From positions 47,030,779-47,094,778 of the forward strand of contig NC_090319.1 of NCBI RefSeq assembly GCF_040869045.1: DNA of 64,000 nt, read 5' to 3'. The position numbers and the translations under genes were made by a program. Every line of letters starts with the position of its first letter. The stretch's first letter is position 1. The notes under the pieces were generated by a model. That model saw only the letters and a program-made list of their open reading frames with translations. It was not told where the DNA came from and searched no databases. This DNA comes from Eurosta solidaginis. Taxonomy: Eukaryota > Arthropoda > Insecta > Diptera > Tephritidae. Shown piece by piece: positions 53,555 through 64,000 of the stretch.

Positions 53555-54120
53555 TTTTTCTTTAAATTAGACGCTTCTGTTCCTTCTTTTGTCTCACAAT
53601 AACCATCCAGTATATTATTATCATATTATGAAGGTTTTGAACAGTGATTGGGTAGCATGGTGAATTCATAAAAAAATTAACAAGAAAAAGAATTAATTAT
53701 TTACATACTCACTAAAACGCATAAATTAAAAATCCAAATGGTATTAATTTTCCTAATACATTTGGGCGTTTCCCACCGTTTCAACCAAGGCCAAATATTT
53801 AAAGTTTTGTTTGGAAAATTTATATTGATGTCAATCAGTGGCAACATGTCTTTTATATTGCTTTGTCCCAAAATATCAATTATTTTCCTTATGTTAATAA
53901 GTTTGGAGTGATAATAACACTCAACGGAATACTCACTATATTCGCCGAGTTAACACGAGCGGAGGATATGCATGAATTACCAATTTAATTCTTTTGAGCC
54001 ATTAAAAGGCGGACGTATGTTGTGCGTTCAGACCTAAAACTGTTAAGATACAAAACAAAATTAATAAGCGGAGTATTATACATAAACAGTTTGAAGTGAT
54101 AAATAAAGTACTTTGTTAAA
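53555..54120. other. no recognisable feature
   Basis: AT-rich; nothing recognised. Confidence 0.4.
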
Positions 54121-55200
54121 ATGTGAGCACTTTATTTGTTTAGGTTATGTCGAACTGACCGGCACCTGTTCGATAGTTTCTTCCTCAAAGCTGCACTTCC
54201 TACATTTGCTATCACTGATTAAGCCTGCTTTAAAAATATGTGCCGGCAGAAGCTGTGCCTGTAGTTGTTGTTGTTGTAGTTTTATTAACGATAAAGATGA
54301 TGTTGTTGATGGTCCTTTGCCGGATATAGATCCGGTATGTTCAGGTAAAAAAGCAGAATTAACTAGCCCAACCATCTTGGAGACGATGAATATGACCACA
54401 TTAAACCTTCAAGATCATGCCGCCCTCCCCACCCCCTAGTTTCATGAGGAACTTGGGACCACCAGACCGTCGCCTACTAAATATGTGTATGATACACCCA
54501 TATGTGTAACAGATTCCCTTCGCGTAGGTGGGGTTGATAATTGGGTTGATTGAGCGATTATATTAACAAAAGAGTATTGCCTAGTTAGAATATGCGTCGT
54601 ATGTCTACAATTCTCCCTTATTAAAGAGTAACTTTGTTTGTCTAATCTTGTAAGACGTACACATGATCTTATGCATTTTACAGCACTGCGCTTAGGTCTA
54701 CGCCTTTCCCATTTGGGCGATCATGTGCAAATGCACATTTCTTAGTTAATCTCGTCCAATCTAATTCGGTCGTCTATGGAGAAAGCTTCGAGGGATGCAC
54801 CCTTTTAGCAAGTGCAGCCACTTTCTCATTTCCATCTATTCACATATGGCCTGGGACCCAATATGGATGTATGCTTCTTCCTATCTCGATTATTATCAGG
54901 GACTGTTTGCTCTCTAACACAATTTTAGATGCTGTTCTTTGCAAGATTATTGCCCAAATTGGTGCTTGACTGTCATTATAAAAGTTGACGAAGCTGCAGT
55001 TAAGGATATTTTCCTTCTGTATAAGCTTCTGCTTCTTTGGTTACGATTACTACTTACACCTGAAAATGCTACAATGGTTTTGCACCTTGTACGATATTTT
55101 TATTTCCGGATCACAGTATAGCGCGGATCCTTCTCCTTCCGCTACTTTGAAAGCATCGTTCCATCCGCCAATTGGGCATGCTTGCGATAATCATCCACCT
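54121..55200 (-). pseudogene. RNase H-bearing non-LTR retroelement, split by an insertion
   Basis: Minus reading: 'LADGTMLSK' near 55165, 'NRNQRSRSLYRRK' near 55040, 'FYNDSQAPIWAIILQR' near 54965, then 'ESKQSLIIIEIGRSIHPYWV' and 'PGHM' (RNase H signature). Coding then reaches 'agattagacaaacaaagtta' (54655-54635), is interrupted at 54261-54577, and resumes with 'HIFKAGLISDSKCRKCSFEE' and 'ETIEQV' (zinc knuckle). Same family as 2140-3060 and 60825-61840. Confidence 0.72.
54261..54577 (-). mobile_element. (CAA)n-tailed element inserted in the RNase H retroelement
   Basis: Tail seen as 'gtagttgttgttgttgtagt', then 'ggatatagatccggtatgtt', 'ccctccccaccccctagttt' and 'aggaacttgggaccaccag'. The string TGCCT (AGGCA on the minus strand) occurs at 54256-54260 and 54578-54582 and may be the target duplication. 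Confidence 0.6.
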
Positions 55201-55450
55201 CTACTGCAGAGAAGAATTATCAATTTGTTATCGAGGTGCTTTAAACATTCTATCACTAACAAAGATTATGAACGAGTCATGGATGCATTATCGGAAAATT
55301 ATCGCTTCGTTGTAGAAAAATTATAAATAATTTATGAAAAACTAATCAATTTGTTGACATAAAATTATGGATTTTTAATCGGCGTTGTTTTCTTAAAGTT
55401 ATAAATTTTTTATCGAAAAAAATAAAAATTTAAATACAAAATTGCTGATA
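55200..55450. repeat. worn TATCGAT-type repeat
   Basis: 'caatttgttatcgagg', 'attatcggaaaattatcgct' and 'aaattttttatcgaaaaa' recall the repeat at 29275-29960. Confidence 0.45.
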
Positions 55451-55564
55451 CGCCGTTAACCTCTTGATAACAAGCCGCGAACCAGTTAAAAATAACCCAA
55501 AGACTTCACGTAAACAAACACAACTATAATACGTACATAGTTATGTTGCTATCGATAGCAAGCT

Positions 55565-55970
55565 GGTTGCTGTTGTTGTTGTAGCCACAAATATACCCCC
55601 AGAAAATTTTGGGGAGTGTCGTCGGTGTTGATGGTCGGCAATAGATCCGTTGCGTTCCATTCTCAAGCACCATTAGGTTACTAGCCTGACCATACCGTGG
55701 ACACGATATCAATGAACCTTCTTGGCCATTGTTCCTCCCACCTCCTAGGGCCATCATGAACTTGCGGTCGCCAGAGCCTTGGCTGACAAAGGGCCAGGAT
55801 TCGCCACGGATAGGTAAGTTTGACAATTGATTTATAGAAGCTACGAATTGAGCATACAAGCCCTCCAAAGGGTTATGCTAAGCAACCTTTTGAATCACTT
55901 GGTACTTTATTTACCATTTACGACAGGCATACCTACAGCGGGTATATTCCCAGGTCCTTATCACGCAAGG
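55565..55970 (-). mobile_element. (CAA)n-tailed SINE-like retroelement, copy 5
   Basis: Tail 'ttgctgttgttgttgtagcc', then 'attttggggagtgtcgtcgg', 'aggattcgccacggataggt', 'ccctccaaagggttatgct' and the 5' block 'tacgacaggcatacctacag'. It ends at the same 5' point as copies 2 and 3. Confidence 0.75.
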
Positions 55971-56934
55971 GGAAAATTAATTTTGTGGATATTATTTGTT
56001 ACTGCTAAGAGGGCGACAAAGGTTTCCTCGAATAGCCCAAATTAGTTTTCTTTACTGGTAAAGTTAAACTTGTTGTGGCTTTAATTCAACTCTGAACCGA
56101 GCTTTAGTCAATTTAAGAAAATATTCGGATTTCACGCACAACTTTCTAATGAACTTCGACTCGTTCTTATCTTGTACTAACTAATCTTCTCATATACTAA
56201 CTTACATAGGAGGCATTCCATATGAAAAGATAGGTCGATAGAATTAGAGAAATAAAGTGAATTTATATGAAAACGATTGGCACGGTGTCCCAAATTTACA
56301 AATCTATTGTAAGCGAACCTTGGACACGGCGAGTATAGCCCTATCACTTATTGAAGAAGCGCCGGGACGGAAAAAGCCTCGTTACAAAATGTAGGTCGTT
56401 TTATGTCAAGAATCGTTCATTTCGTTCATTTTCAGTATCATCTGTCAACATTGTTGTAGGTCGTCGTCACCTGACTGATGAAAATATATGGAGCTTTTGT
56501 CTGGTGACTCGAAGACAGTCAACATAGGACTGGGGACGATTAAACGTAATTAGCAGAACATAAGATACCCTTCATGGAAGGAATGGGAGGAAGGCTAAAA
56601 CTAGGGCAGGGGCACAACAAGTTACAAAGACGGCTCAAAGCTTAAAAGGGAATTGTAGCTGAAGTATACTTAGAGCATCTGTAAATAAACCTTGTGTGTT
56701 TTTCTGGACATTGACGGGGTTTCAATAATGCCTCGAGACGTAAAATCATTGAGATTCCCAACTAGATTCAAGTACATCAGATCGGCTCCGTGCCAAGCTG
56801 CAGAATGAGCACGTTGCAATGGGGTTTGCAAGGCCACACTATCTGTAAACAGATGAAAACCACAGGGTGGAGTATTATCACCAAGGCTGTGGACACTGAT
56901 CATCAACTAATTGCCTAGACGGGTCTGTATATCT
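55971..56934. other. no firm feature
   Basis: Possibly decayed non-LTR sequence around 56520-56900, since the R1 copy follows, but I could not read convincing motifs. Confidence 0.3.
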
Positions 56935-57676
56935 GATCTGTATAACACTAATAACGAGCGACCATTTGAAGAAGACAAGAAAAGAGCAAGGACACAAACA
57001 ATAGCTAAGTGGCAAGAATGGTGGGAGGCCTCAAGTAAAGGGCGTTGGACCTTCACGCTAGTTTGGAACGTAGCGCAATGGAATGAGCGGAAGCACGGCG
57101 AACTGGGCTACTATCTCACGCAGATACTGAGTGGACATAGCGGTTTCAAAGAGTATTTATGGAAACGTAGGATAGAGGAAGATCCTCATTGCCCAATGTA
57201 TACCACGGAGTTAGAAAACGCAGAACAAGTCATGTTCCACTGCCCCCGTTTCCACGAGGACAGACTCGCCTTGCATGGAGTCTTTGGGGAGGAACCTACC
57301 ACGAGAAATTTAGTATCACATATGAGCAAAAGGAAAGACTGCAGGACTGCAGTATCAAAATGGCACATATAGTAATGACACGGCTGATGGATCCTGAGCG
57401 GGAGTGCAGAGAAATGCGCATGCGAAGCAATGGCGATTAAATCGACACTCAGAGCAAATAGCGGGAACCTGGACGCAGGGACAACAGTAGGCTCTTAAAA
57501 AATGAGAAATATGGAACGCCACTCTGAAGTAATGCGAAAGTGGTACCGGGGTGGGGACGGTTCCAAAACGGGGCTGTTTTTTAGTCTACGGACACACGGT
57601 TGCTGCGACGGCAGCAATTATGGTACATTAAGCATTTTTCAGCCTCCCCGCAAAAAAAAAAAAAAACAAAAAAAAT
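56935..57676 (+). pseudogene. R1-clade retrotransposon, C-terminal end of ORF2 and 3'UTR
   Basis: The frame to 57372 contains 'KRARTQTIAKWQEWWEASSK', 'GRWTFTLVWNVAQWNERKHG' and 'QILSGHSGFKEYLWKRRIEE'. The zinc knuckle 'DPHCPMYTTELENAEQVMFH' + 'CPRF' is better preserved than at 21791. A frame change near 57360 leads to the true C-terminus at TAA 57438-57440. The 3'UTR and poly(A) run to 57676. The 5' part is missing. Confidence 0.85.
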
Positions 57677-57684
57677 GGCTCGAC

Positions 57685-58215
57685 AGAGGACTTTGAGTGG
57701 ATTCATAGGGTATGCGGATGACATTGCACTCGTCAGAGGAGGCAGATGTCTACCAACAATCACATCTCTAATGGATAAGGCATTTCGGGATGTACATGCC
57801 TGGTCATCTGAATTCGGGTTAGTCACTAACACGGAAATATACCGATCTAACATTATGTATTATTTCCTAGTACGGCCCCTTATTGGACTAAGCTTAAATA
57901 TGCAGTCCCTGTTTGGATGAAAACCACACAAAAAAGAACGTGTACCAAAAAATTTCAGAGAGTATGCAAATTATAAAGGATCAGCATATCCCGCTTCCCG
58001 CTAATGGCCAAGTATATTGCGTTAGCAATTGCAATAAGGTAGAACCTCGGGCAGCTTGTATGACGGCTATATGGCCATGCATCTCTTACTTTGTGAGGTA
58101 CGTTTTTTGCGCCGTCCAGCAAACAAGAACTCCAAAGTATAAAAAAAAAATCGCTTTCGATTTGTTTTGCAGCACCGCTGGTTATACTAAGGAAGCTTAT
58201 AACAACAACAAGTAG
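57685..58215 (+). pseudogene. reverse transcriptase fragment with YADD motif
   Basis: Starts immediately after the R1 poly(A). The frame contains 'GYADDIALVRGGRCLPTITS' and 'LMDKAFRDVHAWSSEFGLVT', matching the palm region of RNase H-type (I/LOA group) elements ('GYADDVAIVVSGK...'). After 57870 it decays. A 'ttataacaacaacaagtagt' tail lies near 58198-58217. Confidence 0.65.
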
Positions 58216-58754
58216 TAAAAACAGTCTCTTTAGGCAAATACTACAAAGAAAAAAGATTGAAAAAAAAAATCATTGCTGAGAAAAGAGGGCATACAAGCCC
58301 GCTAGTTAAGCATTTTCGACCCAAATTTCTAACAGTAGTGGTAGACATTTCATTTAACGCCAAACTATGCAAGAGTGGCAGTTGACTAGTCTGGTTTTGT
58401 TTTGTTTTTATAACAGCATATCATACATGCTTACACATATACACAGATATTTTTTATATACTGTCACAGTTGGCCGGCTTGGCGTTTGTGTGTTCTGGAA
58501 CTATACGATGCGCTCCAATCCCTCGTTGACAATAACAGTACATTTGCTTGCTAGTCAAGCAGCACTGCCACTAGTCAGCCATAAAAATTTGGAGTACCTT
58601 TTTTTATTCTTCATAAAACGCTTGTAACATTGCCTCTTCCAAGTGAGCAAATATCAAATGCTTTTCACATAAACGTTTTCACTTCAAACATATCCTTTCG
58701 CAGTATGAAGTTTGCGCCCTTTGCCATTTCAAGCGGTGGCACTTTATTGTTATT
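58216..58754. other. no recognisable feature
   Basis: AT-rich; an 86-codon + frame (58367-58627) has no recognised domain. Confidence 0.4.
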
Positions 58755-59408
58755 ATACCTTTCATGAACATGAAATGATAAATTAACTTTGGTCCGATGG
58801 TTGTAACGTTGAGAAATATAGAAGATAGACTCACCACTAAGTATACCGAATTGATCAGGGCGACGAACTGAGTTGATATAGCCATGTCTGTCTGTCCGTC
58901 CGTCCGTCTGTCTGTTTGAACGCAAACTGGTCCCTCAAATTTTGATATATCTCAATGAAATTTGGCACAATGATGTATTTTTGTAACATATTAGACATTT
59001 GTCGGATCCGGTAGAATCGGACCACTATATATCTCTATATATATCTCCCATACACCGATCGTTCAGATAAGATGAGTTTGGTCATTCCTGCCGCTATTTA
59101 GAAAGTATAAACGTGAAACACGGTGATATATATTTTAATATATCATAGAAGATTTCATGAAAAAATCATTTCGATCGGTGCTATATATAATATATATCCC
59201 ATAAAACAGATCATTCAGATAAGAGGGTTTTGGCCTTTTTTTACATTTATCTTAAAATCGTTTAGGTATGTACATCTGTTCACAATATATTTCTTTTCTT
59301 ATACAGCGCATTATTTGGAGATTACGAATGGGATAAGATTATTGTTCAGCCCCATTCATGAAAGGTATGAAGTCTTCGGCACAGACGAAGACAGTCCCGT
59401 CCTTACTT
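58755..59408 (+). mobile_element. DINE-1-like element (family B), copy B2
   Basis: Starts ATACCTTTCATGAACATGAA, then 'agaagatagactcaccacta', 'gacgaactgagttgata', a (GTCY)n run (58880-58915) and 'tcggaccactatatatctc'. It ends with the complementary 'ttcatgaaaggtat', hairpin 'cttcggcacagacgaag', 'cagtcccgtccttactt' at 59408. The block order is that of fly DINE-1/mini-me (Helentron-derived) elements. Confidence 0.88.
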
Positions 59409-59412
59409 TTTT

Positions 59413-60344
59413 ATACCTTTCATGAAAATGAAATGGTATATTAATTTCGTCACGAAACGCAAAATTGTAAGTCCTTAAAGGAAAATAGATAGACCCACCA
59501 TTAAGTATACCGAAATAATCAGGATGAAGAGCTGAGTTGATTTAGCCATATCCGTCTGTCCGTCTGTCTGTTTGTATGCCAACTAGTCCCTCAATTTTTA
59601 AGTTATCTTGATAAAATTTGGTGAGCGGGTGTATTTGGGTGTCCGATTAGACATTTGTCGGACCACTATAGCATATATCCTCCATACAACCGATTTTTCA
59701 GAAAAAGAGAATTTTTGTAATATCTTACTCAATTTAACATATTGAAGCTTAAAACTTCACCATATACTTTCGTATATTGCACATATTGTTGCCTGAAAAA
59801 ATTGATAAGATCGGTCGTATATATAGTATATATCCCCATAACCAATTGTTCAGATAAGAAGTTTTTCGTAATTACTGCCCTATTTTAAGAGCTAGAGGCT
59901 TCAAATTTCACCGAATGGTTACGTATATAGCATATATTGTTGTCTGAAAAAATTATAGCTATCGGTGGCATATATATTATATACCCCATATAAACTGTAA
60001 TTTTTGCCCCTTTTTTACAGATAGAAGATTCAAAATTCGTCAAATTTCATCAAATAATTACGTTTACGTCATATATTTTTGAAATACGTGATTCGTAGTA
60101 ATATTGTTTACACTTAGACCACAAAAAACCTGAAACTTGGCATCCTCACACAAAGTACCTACCTATTTTTTATTTTATATTTATCTTAAAAATCGTTTAG
60201 GTATGTAAATCTGTTCACTATATATTTCTTATCTTATAGATCCGATTATTCGGAGATTACGAACGGGATAAGATTATTGTTCAGCCCCATTCATGAAAGG
60301 TATGAAGTCTTCGGCACAGCCGAAGATAGTCCCGTCCTTACTTG
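59413..60344 (+). mobile_element. DINE-1-like element (family B), copy B3, in tandem with B2
   Basis: ATACCTTTCATGAA at 59413-59426 pairs exactly with TTCATGAAAGGTAT at 60290-60303. A perfect hairpin CTTCGGC-ACA-GCCGAAG is at 60309-60325, and the end is CCTTACTTG at 60344 before TTT. Repeated 'catatatattatata' segments in the middle. Only four Ts separate it from B2. Confidence 0.9.
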
Positions 60345-60824
60345 TTTTTATTTATTTTTTTTTGTGTTTTGGTTTGACAATAACAGTACAAGTACATATG
60401 AATGTTAGTTGTAGTTTTATGCTTGTTTTTAAGTGCTCGTATTTAGATATACATACATATATACATGTAAGTGTCTAATACATATTCATGGTTTAGGTTT
60501 GCGGTTACGTGCAGTGAAGGCAATGAATGTCACCAACAGCAGTAAATTTTGTCCACTGCAAATATTTCCGGTATATTTCTGGTGCAACATCGTGCGATAA
60601 TAAAAAGAGAAAACTAGCACAATAGCCTTGTTAATTGGGTTCATTGAGTTTATTAGAAATACAAACAAAAAAAAGCATTTGGTTGCTATAATTAAATTTT
60701 ATCATTCATGCTAAACAGAACTCTTTAATAAGCGCTATTATTACAGAAAGGAAATCTACGCGGTATAAGCAATTAAAAAAATTTAGTTAGTAAATATAGA
60801 TAATTTCAAGGGAGACCTTAAGGC
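60345..60824. other. no recognisable feature
   Basis: AT-rich; nothing recognised. Confidence 0.4.
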
Positions 60825-61840
60825 CACAATAGAGGGGATGGTTGGCGCAAGTGTGCTCATATGGCGGACGACGTGATACATGTGTACACAGATGGTTCCA
60901 AAGTGGTGGAATGAGTGGGGTCTGCGGTATACTGTGCTGATCCGCAAATAAACAGATCCTACAATCTACCTGATCGCCGTAGCGTTTTCCAAGCGGAAAT
61001 ATTAGCCGTAACCAAAGCAGTAGAAACCATGGAAGGGCTATTGCCCAAGCTGCAATCGTGTTAACTTTTATATTGACAGTCAAGCAGCATTTGAGGCAAT
61101 AATCTCGCATAGCACAGCATCCAAGAGTGTGTTAGAGTGTAAGCAGTCTCAGCAAATAATCGGGACAGGGAGAAGCATACATCTGTATTGAGTCCCTGGA
61201 CATATGGGAATAAATGGGAATAAAAAAGCAGATGTACTAGTAGGATGTGCCCATCCCTTGAAGCTTGTCTCCTAGACGTCCCAATTAGATTGAGGGAGAT
61301 AAAGCGAAAGCGAGAGGTGCACATGATCGACCAAGCAGGGAAAGGCGTGGGTTCAAGCGCGGAGCTGTAAAGTGTTGAAAATTATGTGTGGGTCTTACAA
61401 CTTTAGACTAACAAAAATGCTTCTGTCATTAAAAAAGGGCACTGTAGACTCATGACGGGTATTCTGACTGGACACTGCTTTCTGAAGTCTCATGCTATTA
61501 AATTAGGCTTGTTCAGTGATGTAGAAAGAGCGGATTGGAGGAGGAAACGATCGAGACCATTCTGTGCTCGTGCCCTGCACTCGCCAGGTTAAGAATCCAG
61601 CTATTAGGAGTGATACAGTGGTCAGATCTAGAAGCAGCAAGTGGCTTAAGTCCTAGAAATCTTCTGGTGCTTTCCAAGAGGACGGAGTTATTTTATAACA
61701 TATATAGCAACTGGTTTTTGGTAGGGTTTTTCAGTTTGGCCGTTAAAATAAATTTCTGGTAATTCTATGGACTCATTCGGTCTATGTGGGGTCCTCATGG
61801 ACCGGTAGGTTCAACCTAACCTAATCTACATAATTTCAAA
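60825..61840 (+). pseudogene. RNase H-bearing non-LTR retroelement, 3' part of ORF2
   Basis: Reads 'VYTDGSKVVE' (catalytic Asp, about 60875), 'RRSVFQAEILAVTKAVETME' (catalytic Glu, about 60990) and a shifted 'SQAAFEAIISHSTASKS'. It continues with 'LREIKRKREVHMIDQAGK' (61290), 'LMTGILTGHCF' (61450) and a zinc-knuckle region in a new frame 'EEETIETILCSCPALARLRI' (61538). It ends 'ggttcaacctaacctaatct', a (CCTAA)-type tail. Many stops and frameshifts. This is the best copy of the 2140-3060 family. Confidence 0.8.
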
Positions 61841-62696
61841 TAATTAAAAAACAGCGAACATAAAAATGGCAGTGGTCATTTATTTAAAAGTTTATTATAT
61901 CCACTCTACTTTTTACTCTCGCTATTTTGAAGAAAAGCTTCAATGCAAACCGTTACTAAAACTATGCAAATCAGTTTCAAAAACGCTTTCGGAAAATTCT
62001 AGAAAATTTTACGAAAGCTCAAATTTTTTGAAGCTATACTTCTTTAGGCGCATTATACTATGTACAGACACTCCCCAAATTGGCAATTTGTACCATTATC
62101 GTATAATAAATTGTAATAGTAAATTGCCAATTTAAAAAAAATTGCGTAATAAATTGTTTCAAATTACAAATGCAATCTTAGCGTTTATTGAGTAGATTTA
62201 AACGTCAGTTACGCCTGGCTCAACTATATGGTTGGCTCATCTCATTAGCTGATTTTATTTTTTTCATTTCACTCAAAGTGAAAACCAAAACATTGAACAC
62301 ATTTTCTTACTACACACAAAAATTTTAAAGCCTTATGTTTTCATTCCCATCTATTCGCCTAATACCAACACACAAATTTTGACAGTCTGAACAAAGGTAT
62401 GTTGTTGTTGTAGAGATAAAACAACCAGCTATCAAATTACTATTACCACTCAATTTAAATTGAAATAGTCTCAATTTATTTTTCTGTTTGAACATAGTAA
62501 TAAGAAAAGTTTATAGAAATGAAATTTAAAAAAATGTGACACACAGGTCGCAGGTTCAAAATGCAGTTCGTGTGTATGTTCGCTGTAAATGGAGGAAACT
62601 TGCTTTGAGTGGGATTTATGTATATGGATGTTTGTATGTATTGGAAAACAAAAACTACAAACAAAATAGAAATTGCGTCCCTATGTTTATATGTAT
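61841..62696. other. no recognisable gene
   Basis: AT-rich; a short 'tgttgttgttgtagagataa' near 62400 may be the last trace of a (CAA)n-tailed element. Confidence 0.4.
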
Positions 62697-62704
62697 GTAT
62701 TTAC
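62697..62704. repeat. left target duplication of MITE M2
   Basis: GTATTTAC, identical to 63347-63354. Confidence 0.9.
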
Positions 62705-63346
62705 TAGGCCGGGTGGATTTGTGGGGAGGCAAAAAAATCGTCCATTGCTCTGTGAAAATCATATTCTAGGGATCAAAATAAGAAACTTTGCCAAAGGAAC
62801 CTCTAAAACGAATTCTGATGTCCCCCCCCCCCCCCCCCCTTTGGGTCGTAGGGGCAAATTTTGAAAAATCCCACTTTGAAATGCCTATGTTTTTTTCTAT
62901 TTGGAGTTTATTTTTCTCTTAAGAAATTTATTTAGTCAGAACATATGTAAGTGAAAAAATAAATTTATGTTAGTAATAGAAAAGAAATTAAAAAAAATTA
63001 TTAGAAATTAGCGTTTTTACAACCCCCTTTTAAAACCAAGGCATCACTGTGATGCATTTGCATGTCGTAAACATAGTTGTGTAGGTTTTTTATTCAACCG
63101 GTTTAAAAAATGAAGGTATCACTGTGACACAATTGTAGATCGTAAAATGGCTTGTGTTGTTTTTTTTTTAAGCCACCACAAGACACAACAGGTAGAATTG
63201 ATATTGCCCCTACCCAAAAGTTCGACCCAAAGGGGGGGGGGGGGGCATCAGAATTCGTTTTAGAGGTATGGTTCTTTCAGCAAAGTTTTGAGTTTAGAAT
63301 ACGATTTTCACAGAGCAATGAGCGATTTTTAAATCGACCCGCCCTA
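62705..63346. mobile_element. hAT-type MITE (M2) with long inverted repeats
   Basis: Left TAGGCCGGGTGGATT, right complement TAGGGCGGGTCGATT. The arms match over more than 120 bp, including 'attgctctgtgaaaatc', 'cctctaaaacgaattctgat' and a C run (62822-62839) facing a G run (63232-63245). Perfect 8-bp GTATTTAC repeats flank it. Tip TAGGG and 8-bp duplication indicate hAT. The frames inside are not coding. Confidence 0.92.
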
Positions 63347-63354
63347 GTATTTAC
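63347..63354. repeat. right target duplication of MITE M2
   Basis: GTATTTAC directly after the right tip. Confidence 0.9.
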
Positions 63355-64000
63355 ATATACAACAATGAGTTAAGCCAACTGCCAAATGGTATTAGTATCC
63401 ATAAATTGAAAAGAAATGGACTTCACTTCACTAATATTAAAAGAATAAATTTAATCATAACCAACACTTTAAAATGTCAAAAAGCTGTCAGACAGCTGAA
63501 TCAACACCTTGAGCGAATGTATCAAAAAAACTTCAAACTTAATAATTTGACATAAATTCCCAACCGTTGAGTGGATCAAAAATACTCCATGATGCGTTCA
63601 GAAAATTATCACTAAACAATTGCCTAACAGTTGAGTTTGCTGAAAGATTCCATTTTAATGCTATGTTGCCAAAGGGAGAGCTTTAAAAATAAAAAAATCA
63701 AATTTTCGTAATGGCTTTAAAATGTTCGAGTTCATTTGAGATTAATAGCTTAAAAATTTCAAGAATTAAGTATTAACAATTTCAGTTTAATGCTACAAAT
63801 TTACCTGGATGACAAATTTTGTACACTTTATCGTACAAGCTTTTTTGGTGTGAAAAGAACAGAAAAGGTCTTTTCTAAAATCACTGCATTTAAATTTTAA
63901 TATTAAATTTAACAAGCACCACTTTACAACACGAATCTGCTATACACTCCCAAGTGAGTTGACTCTACCAAAGCTTTCAACTCTTTTCACTGTCGTCAAC
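63355..64000. other. no recognisable feature
   Basis: AT-rich sequence to the window edge; nothing recognised. Confidence 0.4.

Noticed and set aside
56670..56906. 78-codon minus frame as an RNase H fragment
   Set aside because: No acidic block or 'PGH' signature could be found.
62536..62864. Overlapping open frames near MITE M2
   Set aside because: They run into the inverted repeat and the C run of the MITE and show no domain.

Overview
The window is eukaryotic, AT-rich, intron-like DNA from a cyclorrhaphous fly. The repeat content is most like a tephritid fruit fly: DINE-1-type elements, (CAA)n-tailed retroelements, R1, Juan/Jockey, Penelope and Tc1 copies. The species cannot be fixed from sequence alone. 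I see no operon, no bacterial gene and no intact protein-coding gene. Almost everything recognisable is mobile DNA at different stages of decay, often nested. The only host-gene candidate is one exon on the + strand (28171-28495): a pyrimidine-rich splice acceptor, a 5'UTR with several short upstream ORFs, a start codon followed by a signal-peptide-like segment, and a consensus splice donor. The window is therefore plausibly part of the 5' intron region of a long gene for a secreted or membrane protein.

Layout. 1-1712: minus-strand piggyBac-like pseudogene cut by the window edge, ending at a TTAA site. 2140-5125: decayed non-LTR retroelements. 5399-5935: a possible solo LTR. 6613-7714: a Tc1 element with both inverted repeats and TA sites. 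9040-11700: SINE-like, DINE-1-like and Penelope fragments. 12557-13532: a Helitron. 13581-16426: the first long copy of a tephritid-type DINE relative, called family A here. 16440-19040: an RNase H retroelement fragment and two (CAA)n-tailed elements. 19925-19972: a perfect hairpin. 20228-23240: family A and an R1 copy. 24290-25600: another RNase H retroelement. 26328-28067: a CTCG palindromic block and two Helitrons. 28171-28495: the candidate exon. 29275-35155: TATCGAT-rich repeats and two family A copies. 36775-37694: a Helitron carrying a SINE with target duplication. 39242-41425: family A. 42400-43543: a hAT-type MITE carrying an RTE-like insertion. 44540-46890: a SINE, a short tandem repeat family and a Penelope element with a GIY-YIG domain. 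47283-51860: a reverse transcriptase gene broken by one SINE and two family A elements. 51947-52680: a tandem array made from reverse transcriptase coding sequence. 53095-53554: a 460-bp family A derivative. 54121-55200: an RNase H retroelement split by another insertion. 56935-58215: R1 and reverse transcriptase fragments. 58755-60344: two head-to-tail DINE-1-like elements. 60825-61840: an RNase H retroelement. 62705-63346: a hAT-type MITE with a perfect 8-bp target duplication.

The most interesting structure is family A, with eight copies here. It shares with the DINE-1-like family B a terminal plan of 5' ATAC plus subterminal inverted repeat, its complement near the 3' end, a short hairpin, and a terminal CCTTACTTG. 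Family A has a much longer body built from modules about 150 bp apart, each with a CCACGCCC-type box, followed in most copies by a satellite array of roughly 120-135-bp units, some in higher-order repeats. All family names rest on motifs read by eye; no database search was possible.
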